NCBI RefSeq assembly: GCF_000017505.1
Contig: NC_009675.1
Coordinates: 3,972,501 to 4,036,500, forward strand
Source: Anaeromyxobacter sp. Fw109-5
GTDB lineage: Bacteria; Myxococcota; Myxococcia; Myxococcales; Anaeromyxobacteraceae
Direction of reading: 5' to 3'
Length of the DNA: 64,000 bases
Part shown: positions 1 through 8,791 of the stretch, in pieces
How positions within the stretch are numbered: position 1 is the stretch's first letter
Layout: each line of letters starts with the position of its first letter
Notes under the pieces: model-generated
What the model saw: the letters and a program-made list of their open reading frames with translations, nothing else
Database searches by the model: none
Told to the model about the DNA's origin: nothing
Translations under genes and position numbers: made by a program

Positions 1-895
1 TCTTCGCCCGCACGAGCTCGCCGAAGGTCTGCCGGCCGGCGCGCTCCTCCACCACGCCGGTCATGCCGCGGGCGAAGGTGAAGCGGTACTCGCCGTCCTC
101 GAAGCGCAGCACCGGGAAGTCGTCGACCGGGAGCCCCTCGAGCCGCACGTCGCACTTCGGGCTCTCGCCGAGCAGCACGGGCGCCTTCGGCTGGACGAAC
201 GTGCCCGCCTCGAGCAGCGTCTCTCCCCACAGCACGCGCAGCTCCACGCCCAGGTCGGACTCGCCGGACAGGTCCTCGACCTCGGCGGCGCCAGCGCGGG
301 CACGCGGCTGCTTCCTCGCGGCGGACGCCGCGTGAGTCGGGGCGCTCGCGGCGGGCGCCGCGGCGACGGGCGCCGGGGCGGGTCGCGCGGGCTCGGCGGC
401 CTCCTGCGGCGCGGGGGCCGCGGCCTCCGGGGCCTCGCGCGACGCGGTCGCCACGGGCGCCTCGACTGCGCGCCCGTTCTTGCCGTTCTTGCCGTTGGCG
501 TGGCCGTTCGTCCTCGCGGGCGCGGGCGCCGCGACGACGGGGGCCGCGACCGCATGGTTCGGCGTCGCGGCGGCCTCGGAGAGCGCGGCGCGGGCGTCGG
601 GCGACTCGAGCACGATGCGCAGCCCGCCGAGCGTGATCTGGTCGCCCATGCGCAGCGTGCCGCGGCTCACCTTCTTGCCGTTGACGAACGTCCCTTCGGC
701 GCTGCCCATGTCGATGATCGAGATCGCGCCGTCGGGCGAGACCTCGATGACCGAGTGGATGCGGGAGATCTTCTCGTCGTCGAGGCAGAGGTGCGCCGAC
801 GCGAGCCGCCCGATCTTGATGATCTCCCGGTTGAACTGCTCGCTCCGGACGAGCTCGCTGCCGCGGAAGACCGTGAGGGTGATGGGGGTGGCCAT
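1..895 (-). CDS. gltG: GltG-like FHA-domain gliding motility protein (partial)
   Basis: The reading frame starts at ATG 895 and runs off the left edge, giving 298 visible codons. Residues about 20-95 form an FHA domain: the phosphothreonine-binding signatures KIGR, SRIHSVIE and GTFVNGKKV are present in order. A long Ala/Pro linker follows (about 105-205), then a second beta-rich segment (about 212-298). In Myxococcus, GltG is the FHA-containing inner-membrane-associated protein of the gliding machine and also has a TonB-like region. The C-terminal half lies outside this window, so that part cannot be confirmed. The gene is 7 bases downstream of gltF and is the last visible member of the glt operon. 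The assignment rests on domain type plus gene order. Confidence 0.7.
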   Translation of the reverse strand, partial: MATPITLTVFRGSELVRSEQFNREIIKIGRLASAHLCLDDEKISRIHSVIEVSPDGAISIIDMGSAEGTFVNGKKVSRGTLRMGDQITLGGLRIVLESPDARAALSEAAATPNHAVAAPVVAAPAPARTNGHANGKNGKNGRAVEAPVATASREAPEAAAPAPQEAAEPARPAPAPVAAAPAASAPTHAASAARKQPRARAGAAEVEDLSGESDLGVELRVLWGETLLEAGTFVQPKAPVLLGESPKCDVRLEGLPVDDFPVLRFEDGEYRFTFARGMTGVVEERAGRQTFGELVRAK

Positions 896-902
896 GGGTT
901 CC

Positions 903-1175
903 CTAGAGGTCGCCGGACGCCTGCATCACCTTGTCGCGCCAGTTCTCGCGGATCTTGATGAGGTTCGAGTGATCGACCCGGCGGCGGGCTTCGACGTACT
1001 CGCCGTCGGGGCGCTTCAGGTCGCCCTCGATCGTGTCGTCCTCGAAGTTGATGACGGTCTTCTTCTCGTACTCCACCCTCGGCTCCTGCGCGGGCGGCTG
1101 CGCCCGCTCGGGCTCGCGCTGCGCGGAGGCGGCGAGCGGGAGCGCGATCGCTGCTACGACGAGAAGGTTACGCAT
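903..1175 (-). CDS. gltF: GltF-like small periplasmic gliding motility protein
   Basis: This 90-residue protein has an N-terminal signal peptide (MRNLLVVAAIALPLAASAQ). A short Gln/Pro/Glu-rich stretch follows, then a compact charged domain containing INFEDDTIEGDL and NLIKIRENW. There are no cysteines and no membrane segment beyond the signal peptide, so it is probably periplasmic. It sits between the TPR lipoprotein gltE and the FHA gene gltG, which is where gltF stands in the myxobacterial G1 cluster. Function is inferred from position; the sequence itself shows no catalytic motif. Confidence 0.65.
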   Translation of the reverse strand: MRNLLVVAAIALPLAASAQREPERAQPPAQEPRVEYEKKTVINFEDDTIEGDLKRPDGEYVEARRRVDHSNLIKIRENWRDKVMQASGDL

Positions 1176-1245
1176 CGTTCGGTTCCTGATCCTCTCGAGA
1201 GCTTACCACTAGGCAGAGCGGGCACTAAGTGCTCGCCCCCTCGCC

Positions 1246-2559
1246 TCATCTCGCTTCCTGCGTCGATGTGGGCGGCACGCCCGCATCGGCGGCACCGGTC
1301 GCCTGCTTCCCCGCCTTCTTGGCGGCCTCCTCGGCGGCCTTCCGCTCGGCGTCGAGCTGCATCTGCTTCGCCGCGTCGGCCGCCCGGCGGTTCTCCTCCA
1401 GGATCTGCACGCACTCCCGCTCGAGCCGAAGGGCCGGCGAGTCGGCCGCCGCCACCGGTCCCGCGGCCCGCGCGTAGGCGCGGAACGCCTCGACGGCCGG
1501 CTTACAGTCGTTCTTCACCCGCATGTACAGCACCCCGCGCGCGAGGTGGACCTCGGGCAGCGCGTCTCCCGCAAGCTTCTCCGCCTCGGCGTAGGACGCG
1601 AGCGCCTCGTCGGGCTTCCCGATGTGGCGCCTCGCGACGCCGAGCGCCAGGTGGACCGGGCCGTTCCTCGGCTCCACCCGGAGGATGGCGGACGCGTGCT
1701 CCGCGACCGCGCCCCACGCCTGGTTGCGGATCGCAGCCTCCAGGAGGGCATGGCGCGCCGGGAGGTAGTCCCCGGCGAGCGCGAGCGCCTTCCGGTACTG
1801 CGCGGCCGCGCCCACCTCGTCGCCCCGGCGGGCGAGCACCAGCCCGGCGACGAAGGGGAGCTCGGGGTCCTTGGGGGCGAGCTTCTGCGTGCGGAGCGCG
1901 ATGAGGTTGGCGAGATCGAGCTCGCCGCGCTGCAGCGCCACCCGCGCGAGGACCTTGTTCGCGCCCACCGAGGTGGGATCCCGCAAGAGCGCCTCGCGCG
2001 CGAGCCGCCACGCCTCGTCGAGCTGTCCCGAGGCGCGGTAGAGCGCCGCGAGCCGCTCGCGCGCGATCGGGTCCTCGGGGAAGTCGCGGACGGCGGCGGC
2101 GTAGACGGTGGAGGCGGCGCGGGCGTCGCCCTGCTTCTCGAGCAGGACCCCGAGGTTCACCGCGGCGTGCCGCAGCGAGGGCTTCGCGGCGAGGGCGCGC
2201 TCGTAGGCGGCGCGCGCGCCGGCGAGGTCGCCCTGCTGCTCGAGCGCGACGCCGAGGTTGTAGCGAGCCTCGGGGATCTCCTCCGCGTCGAGCACGGCGC
2301 GCCACTTGCGCTCGAGGTGCTCCCAGTCCGTGGGGACCCCGAGCTTCTTCTGATCCTCCTGCGCCTTCAGCGCCTCGGCGAAGAGCCGCTGGCCGCGCGG
2401 CCCGACCGCTTCGGCGGTGGCCTGCGGCGTCGAGGCCGCCGGCGAGGCCGCGTGCTCCGAGGCGGGATCGGCCTGCCCGCCGGGGCGGGGACCGGAACCG
2501 GCGCAGCCGATCGCGCCGGCGAGCAGCATCGCGGGGACGATTCGTCGGGTCGTCGTCAC
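1246..2559 (-). CDS. gltE: GltE/AglT-like TPR lipoprotein, gliding motility
   Basis: This 437-residue protein starts at GTG 2559, and its start overlaps the gltD stop codon (GTGA). A signal peptide ends in the lipobox AIGC near residue 20, predicting a lipid-anchored protein. The body is a chain of TPR helices from about residue 80 to 390, recognisable by YNLGVALEQQGDLAGA and VNLGVLLEKQGDARAA, followed by a Lys/Ala-rich tail. In Myxococcus, GltE (AglT) is a TPR protein of the periplasmic/outer-membrane part of the gliding apparatus. The translational coupling to gltD suggests equal dosage of the two TPR proteins. Confidence 0.75.
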   Translation of the reverse strand: MTTTRRIVPAMLLAGAIGCAGSGPRPGGQADPASEHAASPAASTPQATAEAVGPRGQRLFAEALKAQEDQKKLGVPTDWEHLERKWRAVLDAEEIPEARYNLGVALEQQGDLAGARAAYERALAAKPSLRHAAVNLGVLLEKQGDARAASTVYAAAVRDFPEDPIARERLAALYRASGQLDEAWRLAREALLRDPTSVGANKVLARVALQRGELDLANLIALRTQKLAPKDPELPFVAGLVLARRGDEVGAAAQYRKALALAGDYLPARHALLEAAIRNQAWGAVAEHASAILRVEPRNGPVHLALGVARRHIGKPDEALASYAEAEKLAGDALPEVHLARGVLYMRVKNDCKPAVEAFRAYARAAGPVAAADSPALRLERECVQILEENRRAADAAKQMQLDAERKAAEEAAKKAGKQATGAADAGVPPTSTQEAR

Positions 2560-5500
2560 GGCAGCAGGTCCTCGTCTTCCTCGTCGGCCTTCTGGCGGTC
2601 CTTCCGCGACGGTAGCGGCGCCTCCTCCACGACCCGCCGCTGCGGGTCCGCGGGCGCGGCGCGCGGATCGCCGCGCTGGGCGGCGGGGGTGACGCGGAGC
2701 GGCGGCAGCGCCGGCTCGGCGTGGCGCACCTGCCGCGGCGCGGGCGCGGCCGCCGGCTGGAGCTGCGCGAGGATGCCGTGGCCGTGCGGCGCGTCGCGGA
2801 GCTCCGGCTGGGCGATGCGGGGCAGCGCCTCCGGCGACGGCCCGTACTCGTCCGGCTTGTACTTCACCAGGATCGCGGTCGCCTGCTTCGCGCAGTCGTT
2901 CACGACGCCGTAGTCGCGCGAGGCGTTCATCGCGAGCTCGAGCCCCTCGACCGCCTTCTGCTCGAGCGGCTCGGCGAACTGCGCGAGCTGCGCCTTGTAC
3001 TCCTCGACGAGCTCGCGCTGCCCCCGGATCTCGCGGGGGATCGGCGCGGCGAAGAGGGTCTGGGCGAAGTGCTTGTACCCCAGCCCGATCTTGTAGAGGG
3101 CGCAGATGGCCGGCTCGGCCTGCTTGAGCTTCACCACCTGGCCGTATCGCTCCTCGAGCTGCTTCAGCTTGCGGCCCTTCACCTGGAGCTGCGCCTTGAG
3201 CTGCTTCGGCGCGACGTTCAGCGTGATCCGGCCGTACTCCTCGAAGTCTTGCTCGAGGTCGAGGTACATGGCCTGCGCGACCACGGGCAGGCCGCGCTCC
3301 TTCACGCGGCTGCGGTTCCGCTTCCAGTAGCCGAGCGCCTCGGCGTAGGTGTCCCGGGCCAGCCGCGCGCTCCGCGCCTTCTCGTACAGCGCCGCGATCC
3401 GCTGGGTGATCGCGAGCCACTCGTCCGGATCCTTCGCGTAGCGGCCCCGGTACTCCTGGAGCTGCTTCAGCTCCTTGGAGGGCTGGCCGCGCCGGCCGTA
3501 CAGGTCGGCGAGCGAGAGGAAGATGCGCGGAGCGTCGGCGCCCCTGGGCCAGGTCTCGAGGTAGGCCTGGCTCGCGGCCTCCGCCCGGGCCCACTCGCGC
3601 AGGCCGGCGCGGATCACCGCCGCGTTGATGATCGCGTCGTTCGCCTTCTTCTCTTCCCAGCGGGCGGTGGCCTCCGCCGCGGGGGCCTTGCCCTTCTTAC
3701 CGCGCGGGCGCGGCTCGGCGCCGCGCTTCCACTCGCGGAAGTAGCGCTCGTAGAGGTCGGCCGCGCGCGAGAAGTCGGCGATCGCCTCGAACGCCTCGGC
3801 GTTGTCGTAGAGCGACTTCGGGGCCAGCTCGTGCCCGGGGTACCGCGCCAGGAACTGCTCGCGCACCTCCATCGCCCGGTCCAGCCGGTGCGCGCGCCCG
3901 TAGTCGACGGAGGCGTTGTAGAGCGCGGTGGGCGCGAGGCGCGACTGGGGCCAGTCGCGCGAGAAGGCGATGTACTCCTCGGCGGCGGCCTCGTAGTCGC
4001 GCGCCTTCTCCCGCTCCTCGATGATCTTGAACGCGCTCTGCTCGATGACGCGCGCGAGATCGTCCTTCAGCGCCGGGTGGGCCTTCACGAGGGCCGCGTT
4101 CGCGTAGAACCGCTTCGCCCAGCCGTTCACGTTGCGCCAGTCGCCGAGCAGGTTGTACGCGTCGAGGACGAGGTTCGTGGAGTAGCCGGCGAGCTCGTGC
4201 GACGGGTGGTCGAGCGCGATGCGCGTGAAGAGGTCCGTCGCCTCGGCGAACGCGTTGTGGCGGTAGTGGATGTTCGCCGCCTTGTAGGCGATCTCGACCC
4301 ACTTCTCGCCCTTCGGCTGGTACTCGAGGTACCGCTCGCAGGAGGCGAGGAGCTTCTGGCGGGCCGGGGCCAGCGGGAGGCGCTTCCTGGGATCGGTGGG
4401 GACGCGCTTCTCGGTCTCGTCGAGCTTCTTCGCGACGAGGTCCCACGCGAACACCGCGTTCTCCAGCGCGTCCTTGAAGAACTTGCCCGGCTTCCCGGGG
4501 GGCTTCGCGCGGACGGCCTTCACGTCCTGCAGGGCCACCGCCTCGTACTCGGCGCCCGCGCCCTCGAAGTCCGCGAGCGCGTAGCGCAGCTCCGCGTGGA
4601 AGAAGCGCATCTCGTACGCGGTCGGCTCGTTCGGGAAGACGTCGAGGTAGTCGCGGTACACCGCGGCGGCGAAGCCCGCCACCGGCTCGTCGCGCGTCTT
4701 CTTCCACTCGTTGTGGTACTGGACGGCCAGCACGCGCAGCGTCTGCTCGGCGTCGCGGCGCGCGTCGGCGAGCATCTTCTTGCCGTGCTCGTCCTTGGCC
4801 ACGGGCGACGCCTCGATGTCCCGCAGCATCTTCACGAACACGTGGGCCTGCTGGACCGCCGCCTCCTTGCGGCCCATGCGTCCCGCGGACGTCACGATGC
4901 GCGACTGGTAGTACGGCGCCTCGGGCGCGAGCGGCTTCTCGCGGATGAGGCGCGCGTACACGAGGATCGCGTCCCGGTCCTTGCCGTCCCCGTAGTAGAG
5001 GTCGGCGAGGGACCGCAGCATCTCCCACCAGCCCTTCTCGCCGCCGACGCGCCGGAACTCCTCCGCGGCGCCCTCGGCCGAGCCGATGTGGCTGTAGGTC
5101 CGGACGTAGTCCTTCCGCGCCTCCTTCACGAGCGCGAGCTTCTTGTCCGCGGGGACGGTGCTCGTCGGGAGCTCGCCGAAGTAGATGACGGCCCGGAAGA
5201 GCTCGAGCGACTGGTCGTAGGCGCCGAGGTTGTAGTGCACCCACGCCTGCTTGTAGAGCGCGTAGGCGTAGACCGAGCTCTCCTGGTACTCGGCCGCCTT
5301 CTTGTAGGCGTCGAGCGCCTTCGTCAGGTTCCCGGTGCGGTCGCTCTTGTTCGCCTTCTCGAAGTAGTACTCGCCGAACGCCATCCAGGCGTCGGGCACG
5401 TAGCGCGAGCTCGGATAGCGCTCGATGAGCGCCCGGTACGCCTTCAGCGCCTCGGGATCGAAGCGGTCGCGCTGGGAGAGGTTCTCCGCGAGGAAGTAGA

Positions 5501-6044
5501 GCACCTCGTCGAGGCGCGGGTACTTCGGGTACTTCGCGATGATCGCCTTGTAGAGCGCGACCGCCTGCACCTGCAGCTTGCGCGACTGGTCCTCGAGGTC
5601 CGCCTTCTCGCTCTTGAGCCGCGCCGCCTCCGCCGGGTTGCCCTTGCCGAGCGCGATGAGCTGGTCGTCCCGCCGGTTCGCCTGGAAGAAGAAGTACTGC
5701 GACTCCTCCCACAGCAGCTCGGCGAGCCGGTAGTACCACTGCGGCATCTCGGCCTGGGAGCCGCCGCCGAGGTCGATGAGCTTGCGGAGCGACGCGATCT
5801 CCTCGCGGCGCTTGTCGGAGACCTGGATCTCGATGGTCTTGCGGAAGGTCTCGAACGCGAGCGCGGGGCCGCCCGCGTCCTTCGCGCGCGGCCGCGCCGC
5901 CTCGAGCGTGCCGCCGAGGGCGGCGTCCGGCGCGATCGACCGCTTCTGGCCGAGGTCCGCCTCGCGCGGCGGCGCCTGGGTGGCCGCACCCGCCGTGGAA
6001 GCGCCGAGCGCCATCAAGACGGCGGCGACGAGAGCACGCTGCAT
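2556..6044 (-). CDS. gltD: GltD/AgmU-like giant TPR gliding motility protein
   Basis: The product has 1162 residues, close to the roughly 1200 of Myxococcus AgmU/GltD. A signal peptide (MQRALVAAVLMALGASTAGA) directs it to the periplasm. Almost the whole protein is built of helical TPR-like repeats, for example YYRLAELLWEESQYFF, LYKQAWVHYNLGAYDQSLEL and LYNASVDYGRAHRLDRAM. The C-terminal 100 residues are Pro/Ala-rich and end in an acidic EEDEDLLP. AgmU is a decorating component of the gliding complex spanning inner membrane and periplasm. It lies 24 bases downstream of gltC and overlaps gltE by four bases. Confidence 0.8.
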   Translation of the reverse strand: MQRALVAAVLMALGASTAGAATQAPPREADLGQKRSIAPDAALGGTLEAARPRAKDAGGPALAFETFRKTIEIQVSDKRREEIASLRKLIDLGGGSQAEMPQWYYRLAELLWEESQYFFFQANRRDDQLIALGKGNPAEAARLKSEKADLEDQSRKLQVQAVALYKAIIAKYPKYPRLDEVLYFLAENLSQRDRFDPEALKAYRALIERYPSSRYVPDAWMAFGEYYFEKANKSDRTGNLTKALDAYKKAAEYQESSVYAYALYKQAWVHYNLGAYDQSLELFRAVIYFGELPTSTVPADKKLALVKEARKDYVRTYSHIGSAEGAAEEFRRVGGEKGWWEMLRSLADLYYGDGKDRDAILVYARLIREKPLAPEAPYYQSRIVTSAGRMGRKEAAVQQAHVFVKMLRDIEASPVAKDEHGKKMLADARRDAEQTLRVLAVQYHNEWKKTRDEPVAGFAAAVYRDYLDVFPNEPTAYEMRFFHAELRYALADFEGAGAEYEAVALQDVKAVRAKPPGKPGKFFKDALENAVFAWDLVAKKLDETEKRVPTDPRKRLPLAPARQKLLASCERYLEYQPKGEKWVEIAYKAANIHYRHNAFAEATDLFTRIALDHPSHELAGYSTNLVLDAYNLLGDWRNVNGWAKRFYANAALVKAHPALKDDLARVIEQSAFKIIEEREKARDYEAAAEEYIAFSRDWPQSRLAPTALYNASVDYGRAHRLDRAMEVREQFLARYPGHELAPKSLYDNAEAFEAIADFSRAADLYERYFREWKRGAEPRPRGKKGKAPAAEATARWEEKKANDAIINAAVIRAGLREWARAEAASQAYLETWPRGADAPRIFLSLADLYGRRGQPSKELKQLQEYRGRYAKDPDEWLAITQRIAALYEKARSARLARDTYAEALGYWKRNRSRVKERGLPVVAQAMYLDLEQDFEEYGRITLNVAPKQLKAQLQVKGRKLKQLEERYGQVVKLKQAEPAICALYKIGLGYKHFAQTLFAAPIPREIRGQRELVEEYKAQLAQFAEPLEQKAVEGLELAMNASRDYGVVNDCAKQATAILVKYKPDEYGPSPEALPRIAQPELRDAPHGHGILAQLQPAAAPAPRQVRHAEPALPPLRVTPAAQRGDPRAAPADPQRRVVEEAPLPSRKDRQKADEEDEDLLP

Positions 6045-6068
6045 GCTCGAGGCTCCTCTCCGGACCGG

Positions 6069-8018
6069 TTACCGGGCCGCCGCGCGGGACCGCGGCAGGC
6101 GGTCCTTGCAGCCCTTCGTGAGGGTGTACGAGTAGGTGCCGAGCTCGTCGCGCCAGAACTCGCCCTGGTAGGGCCAGTACAGGTGCTCGTCCGAGACGGC
6201 GGTCGAGTACTTCAGATCGCGCACCACCTCGACCTGGCTCCCCCGCGCGAGCGCGCCCTCGAGGGCCTCGCGCTCCTTGCGGGAGACCTCGATGCGGATG
6301 CGCAGCGACTGGGCCAGGAGGGTGCGCAGGGAGTCGCGCTCGTACTCGAGCTTGCCGCGGGCGCGGGCGCCGGCCTCCTGGACGAGCGTGGCCTTGTCCG
6401 CGCCGAGCTTGTCGAGCAGCTCCTTCGCGAGCGCCGACTCGCGGAACTCGGGGCGGCGGCCGCCGATGCCCCGATCCATCTCGTCCTCGATCTCGCGGAT
6501 CGACTCCGCGAGGCGGCGGATGTTCTGGTCGGTGTAGGCGACCTTCAGGATGCGCCGCATGATCGCCCCGCCCTTCTGGCGCGGCGACTGCTCGATCACC
6601 TCGAAGTACGCCTCGGGCGTCTGCGGACGCGTGGTGATCCCCGCGAGCTCCTCGTACACCGGCTCGTACAGCCGGGAGAAGGACTCGAGCACGCGGCGCG
6701 CCTCGGGGTAGCGGCAGTTCTCGTAGTAGACGATCGCCTCGAGGACGTACGACTCGGGGAAGTACTCGTCCTGGAAGTACGGCGACTGGAGCGTCAGCAG
6801 GTTGCCGAGCGTCTTCTCGTAGTCGGCGATCCGGTAGTGGGCGTACGAGGCCTCCCACAGCCCCTCGAGCCAGCGCTCCCCACCCCAGGGCATCTTCCCG
6901 TAGTACCAGATGGCGTAGCGGTTCTGCCGGTTCTGGTAGTGGATGCGCGCGAGCTGCAGGAACGCGAGCTCGCGCAGCTCCGGATCCGGGTGGCGGCCGC
7001 GCTTCGGGTTCGTGAGGCGCACGACCTCCTTGAACGCCTCGACCGAGGCCTGATCGTCGCCCTGGGCGAACAGCACGAGGCCGTCCACGAAGCGCGCCTT
7101 CGCGTAGACGTCGCCGGCGTCGTCCCCGGCGGAGGGGGCGTCGGGCGAGACGGGCGGCTTGGCGCCCGCCTCACGGCGGACCATGGACGCGAGCCGGCGC
7201 GCCTCGGCCCACGCGGACTTCGCGTCGGCGGTGCGCCCGGCGTCGGCGAGCGCCCGGCCGCGCTCGAACTCGTACTTCGCGAGGAGGAAGTGGAAGCGGT
7301 CCTCGTACGCCGGCGGGAAGCCCCACTGCGCGTGGCGCGCGACCCGGTTCAGCACCGGCTGCTCGTTCTTGAGCTTCCGTCCGACGTGGAACACCCACTC
7401 CATCGCGGAGTGGTAGAAGCGCGAGCCGCGCGGCCCCTTCTCGAGGACCTCGTCGAACGCCGCGAGCGCGGAGTGGTGCAGGCCCATCCGCACGAGCGCC
7501 TTCGCGCGCTGGTAGCGCGCCTCGTCGTGCACGCCGGCGAAGGTGGGCTCGCGCAGGATCTGGTCGAACGCGAGGGCGGCGGTCTCGGTGGCCTTCTCGT
7601 CGAGGAGCTTCTTCGCCGCGGCGAGGCGCTCCTTCGCGATCGCCGTCGCCTTGGGATCGACGGGCGCGAGCTTCAGGCCGGGGAGCTCCTGCGGCTGGGC
7701 CGCGGGCTGCTCGGGCGGCTCGCCCGGGAGCGCCTCGACCGGCTTCTCCGGCTCGGGCGCCGGGACCGGCGGCGGCGCCTCGCGAGGCGACTCGGGCTCG
7801 GGAGGCTTCGCCGGCGCGGGCTTCTTCGCCGCGGGCTTCTTCACGGGGGGCTTCTTCGCCGCCGGCTTCTTCTTCGCCGGCTTGCGCTCCTCCTTGGGCG
7901 GCGCGGACAGATCGATGCCGAGCTGCGCGTGGGCGGCGGGAGCGACGGCGAGCGCCGCGAGGAGGACGGCGAGGCAGCCCTTGGACGGCAGGAGGGGACG
8001 ACGGGTCGGGCGCGTCAT
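6069..8018 (-). CDS. gltC: GltC-like TPR gliding motility protein
   Basis: This 649-residue protein starts at ATG 8018, which directly precedes a clear signal peptide (residues 1-31, ending AHAQ). The longer open frame upstream overlaps gltB and is not used. The mature protein opens with LGIDLSAPP and a Lys/Pro/Ala-rich stretch (about 40-110). Helical repeats of TPR type follow, such as VRMGLHHSALAAFDEVLEKG and LAFLQLARIHYQNRQNRYAI. In Myxococcus, gltC follows gltA and gltB in the G2 cluster, the same order as here. A periplasmic bridging role is inferred. The IDLS-x-PP motif at the mature N-terminus is shared with GltA. Confidence 0.7.
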   Translation of the reverse strand: MTRPTRRPLLPSKGCLAVLLAALAVAPAAHAQLGIDLSAPPKEERKPAKKKPAAKKPPVKKPAAKKPAPAKPPEPESPREAPPPVPAPEPEKPVEALPGEPPEQPAAQPQELPGLKLAPVDPKATAIAKERLAAAKKLLDEKATETAALAFDQILREPTFAGVHDEARYQRAKALVRMGLHHSALAAFDEVLEKGPRGSRFYHSAMEWVFHVGRKLKNEQPVLNRVARHAQWGFPPAYEDRFHFLLAKYEFERGRALADAGRTADAKSAWAEARRLASMVRREAGAKPPVSPDAPSAGDDAGDVYAKARFVDGLVLFAQGDDQASVEAFKEVVRLTNPKRGRHPDPELRELAFLQLARIHYQNRQNRYAIWYYGKMPWGGERWLEGLWEASYAHYRIADYEKTLGNLLTLQSPYFQDEYFPESYVLEAIVYYENCRYPEARRVLESFSRLYEPVYEELAGITTRPQTPEAYFEVIEQSPRQKGGAIMRRILKVAYTDQNIRRLAESIREIEDEMDRGIGGRRPEFRESALAKELLDKLGADKATLVQEAGARARGKLEYERDSLRTLLAQSLRIRIEVSRKEREALEGALARGSQVEVVRDLKYSTAVSDEHLYWPYQGEFWRDELGTYSYTLTKGCKDRLPRSRAAAR

Positions 8019-8026
8019 GGGCGGGC

Positions 8027-8791
8027 TCACGGGAGCGGACGGTTGCTGAACGGAAGGAAGAAGGAGAGTCCGACCTCGGTGAAGATCTGGTTCTGCCAGT
8101 CCTTGCCGCTTCCGTTGTTCGGCACCTCCACGCCGTACACGTAGTCCTTCACCTCGAGCCGCACGGCTAACCATTCCGTGAGGAACAGGCGCGCCCCGAG
8201 CCCCACGTGACCGCCGACCGTGCTGACGAGCGCAGGGTCGTCGCCGCTCGCCGCGAGCGCCTCGGCCTCGCTCGGGCCGAGCACCTCGTCGTGGGACACG
8301 AGGTCGGCCCCGACGAGGATCGACAGGTCGAAGTGGGCGACCTTCTCCGCGAAGACGTTCAGCTTTCCGTACACCGGCGACCAGGCGACCTCCGCGCCGA
8401 TGATCCGCTGCAGCTTCCCGGGCACCTGCAGCAACATGGCGTCGGCGGCGTCGACGCAGCCGGTGTCCTTCGGGCACACCACGGCGGAGCCCGTCTCGGA
8501 CGTGGTGCCGGCCGCGGCGTGCAGCGAGACCGACCACGCCTCGCTGAGGTGGTACCCCAGCTTCAGGCCGCCGAAGTACTTCGAGTAGAACGCGTCGTTC
8601 AGCGAGAGGTCGCCGGTGGCGGTGAGCTCGAACCGGCCGGCCTTGCGGAACAGCTGGCCGGAGACGGGCGGGATCTTCCCCGCGAACGCGTCCGCTCGGG
8701 TCTGCGCGTGGGCGGGGCGAGGCGCGGCCGCGGCCAGCGTGACGAGCGCGGCGAGCGCGAGGACGCTTCTGGAGGCGCGGCGCGCGATCAT
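8027..8791 (-). CDS. gltB: GltB-like outer-membrane beta-barrel protein
   Basis: This 254-residue protein starts at ATG 8791, overlapping the gltA stop (ATGA). A signal peptide (residues 1-30, ending AHAQ) precedes alternating beta strands: FELTATGDLSLNDAFYSKYF, GGLKLGYHLSEAWSVSLHAA and LGARLFLTEWLAVRLEVKDY. A terminal strand ends VGLSFFLPF. The architecture matches the small outer-membrane barrels GltA/GltB of the gliding machinery. It resembles its neighbour GltA throughout, with shared phrases such as PVYGKLNVFAEKVAHFDL versus PIYGKASFLGSSILHFDL, so the pair looks like an ancient tandem duplication. Which of the two corresponds to GltA or GltB rests on order only. Confidence 0.65.
   Translation of the reverse strand: MIARRASRSVLALAALVTLAAAAPRPAHAQTRADAFAGKIPPVSGQLFRKAGRFELTATGDLSLNDAFYSKYFGGLKLGYHLSEAWSVSLHAAAGTTSETGSAVVCPKDTGCVDAADAMLLQVPGKLQRIIGAEVAWSPVYGKLNVFAEKVAHFDLSILVGADLVSHDEVLGPSEAEALAASGDDPALVSTVGGHVGLGARLFLTEWLAVRLEVKDYVYGVEVPNNGSGKDWQNQIFTEVGLSFFLPFSNRPLP

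Noticed and set aside
2721-8144. Very long plus-strand open frame opposite the glt genes
   Set aside because: It mirrors the minus-strand genes in GC-rich DNA; its composition (Arg, Val, Leu, Glu rich) shows no domain, whereas the minus strand encodes recognisable proteins.
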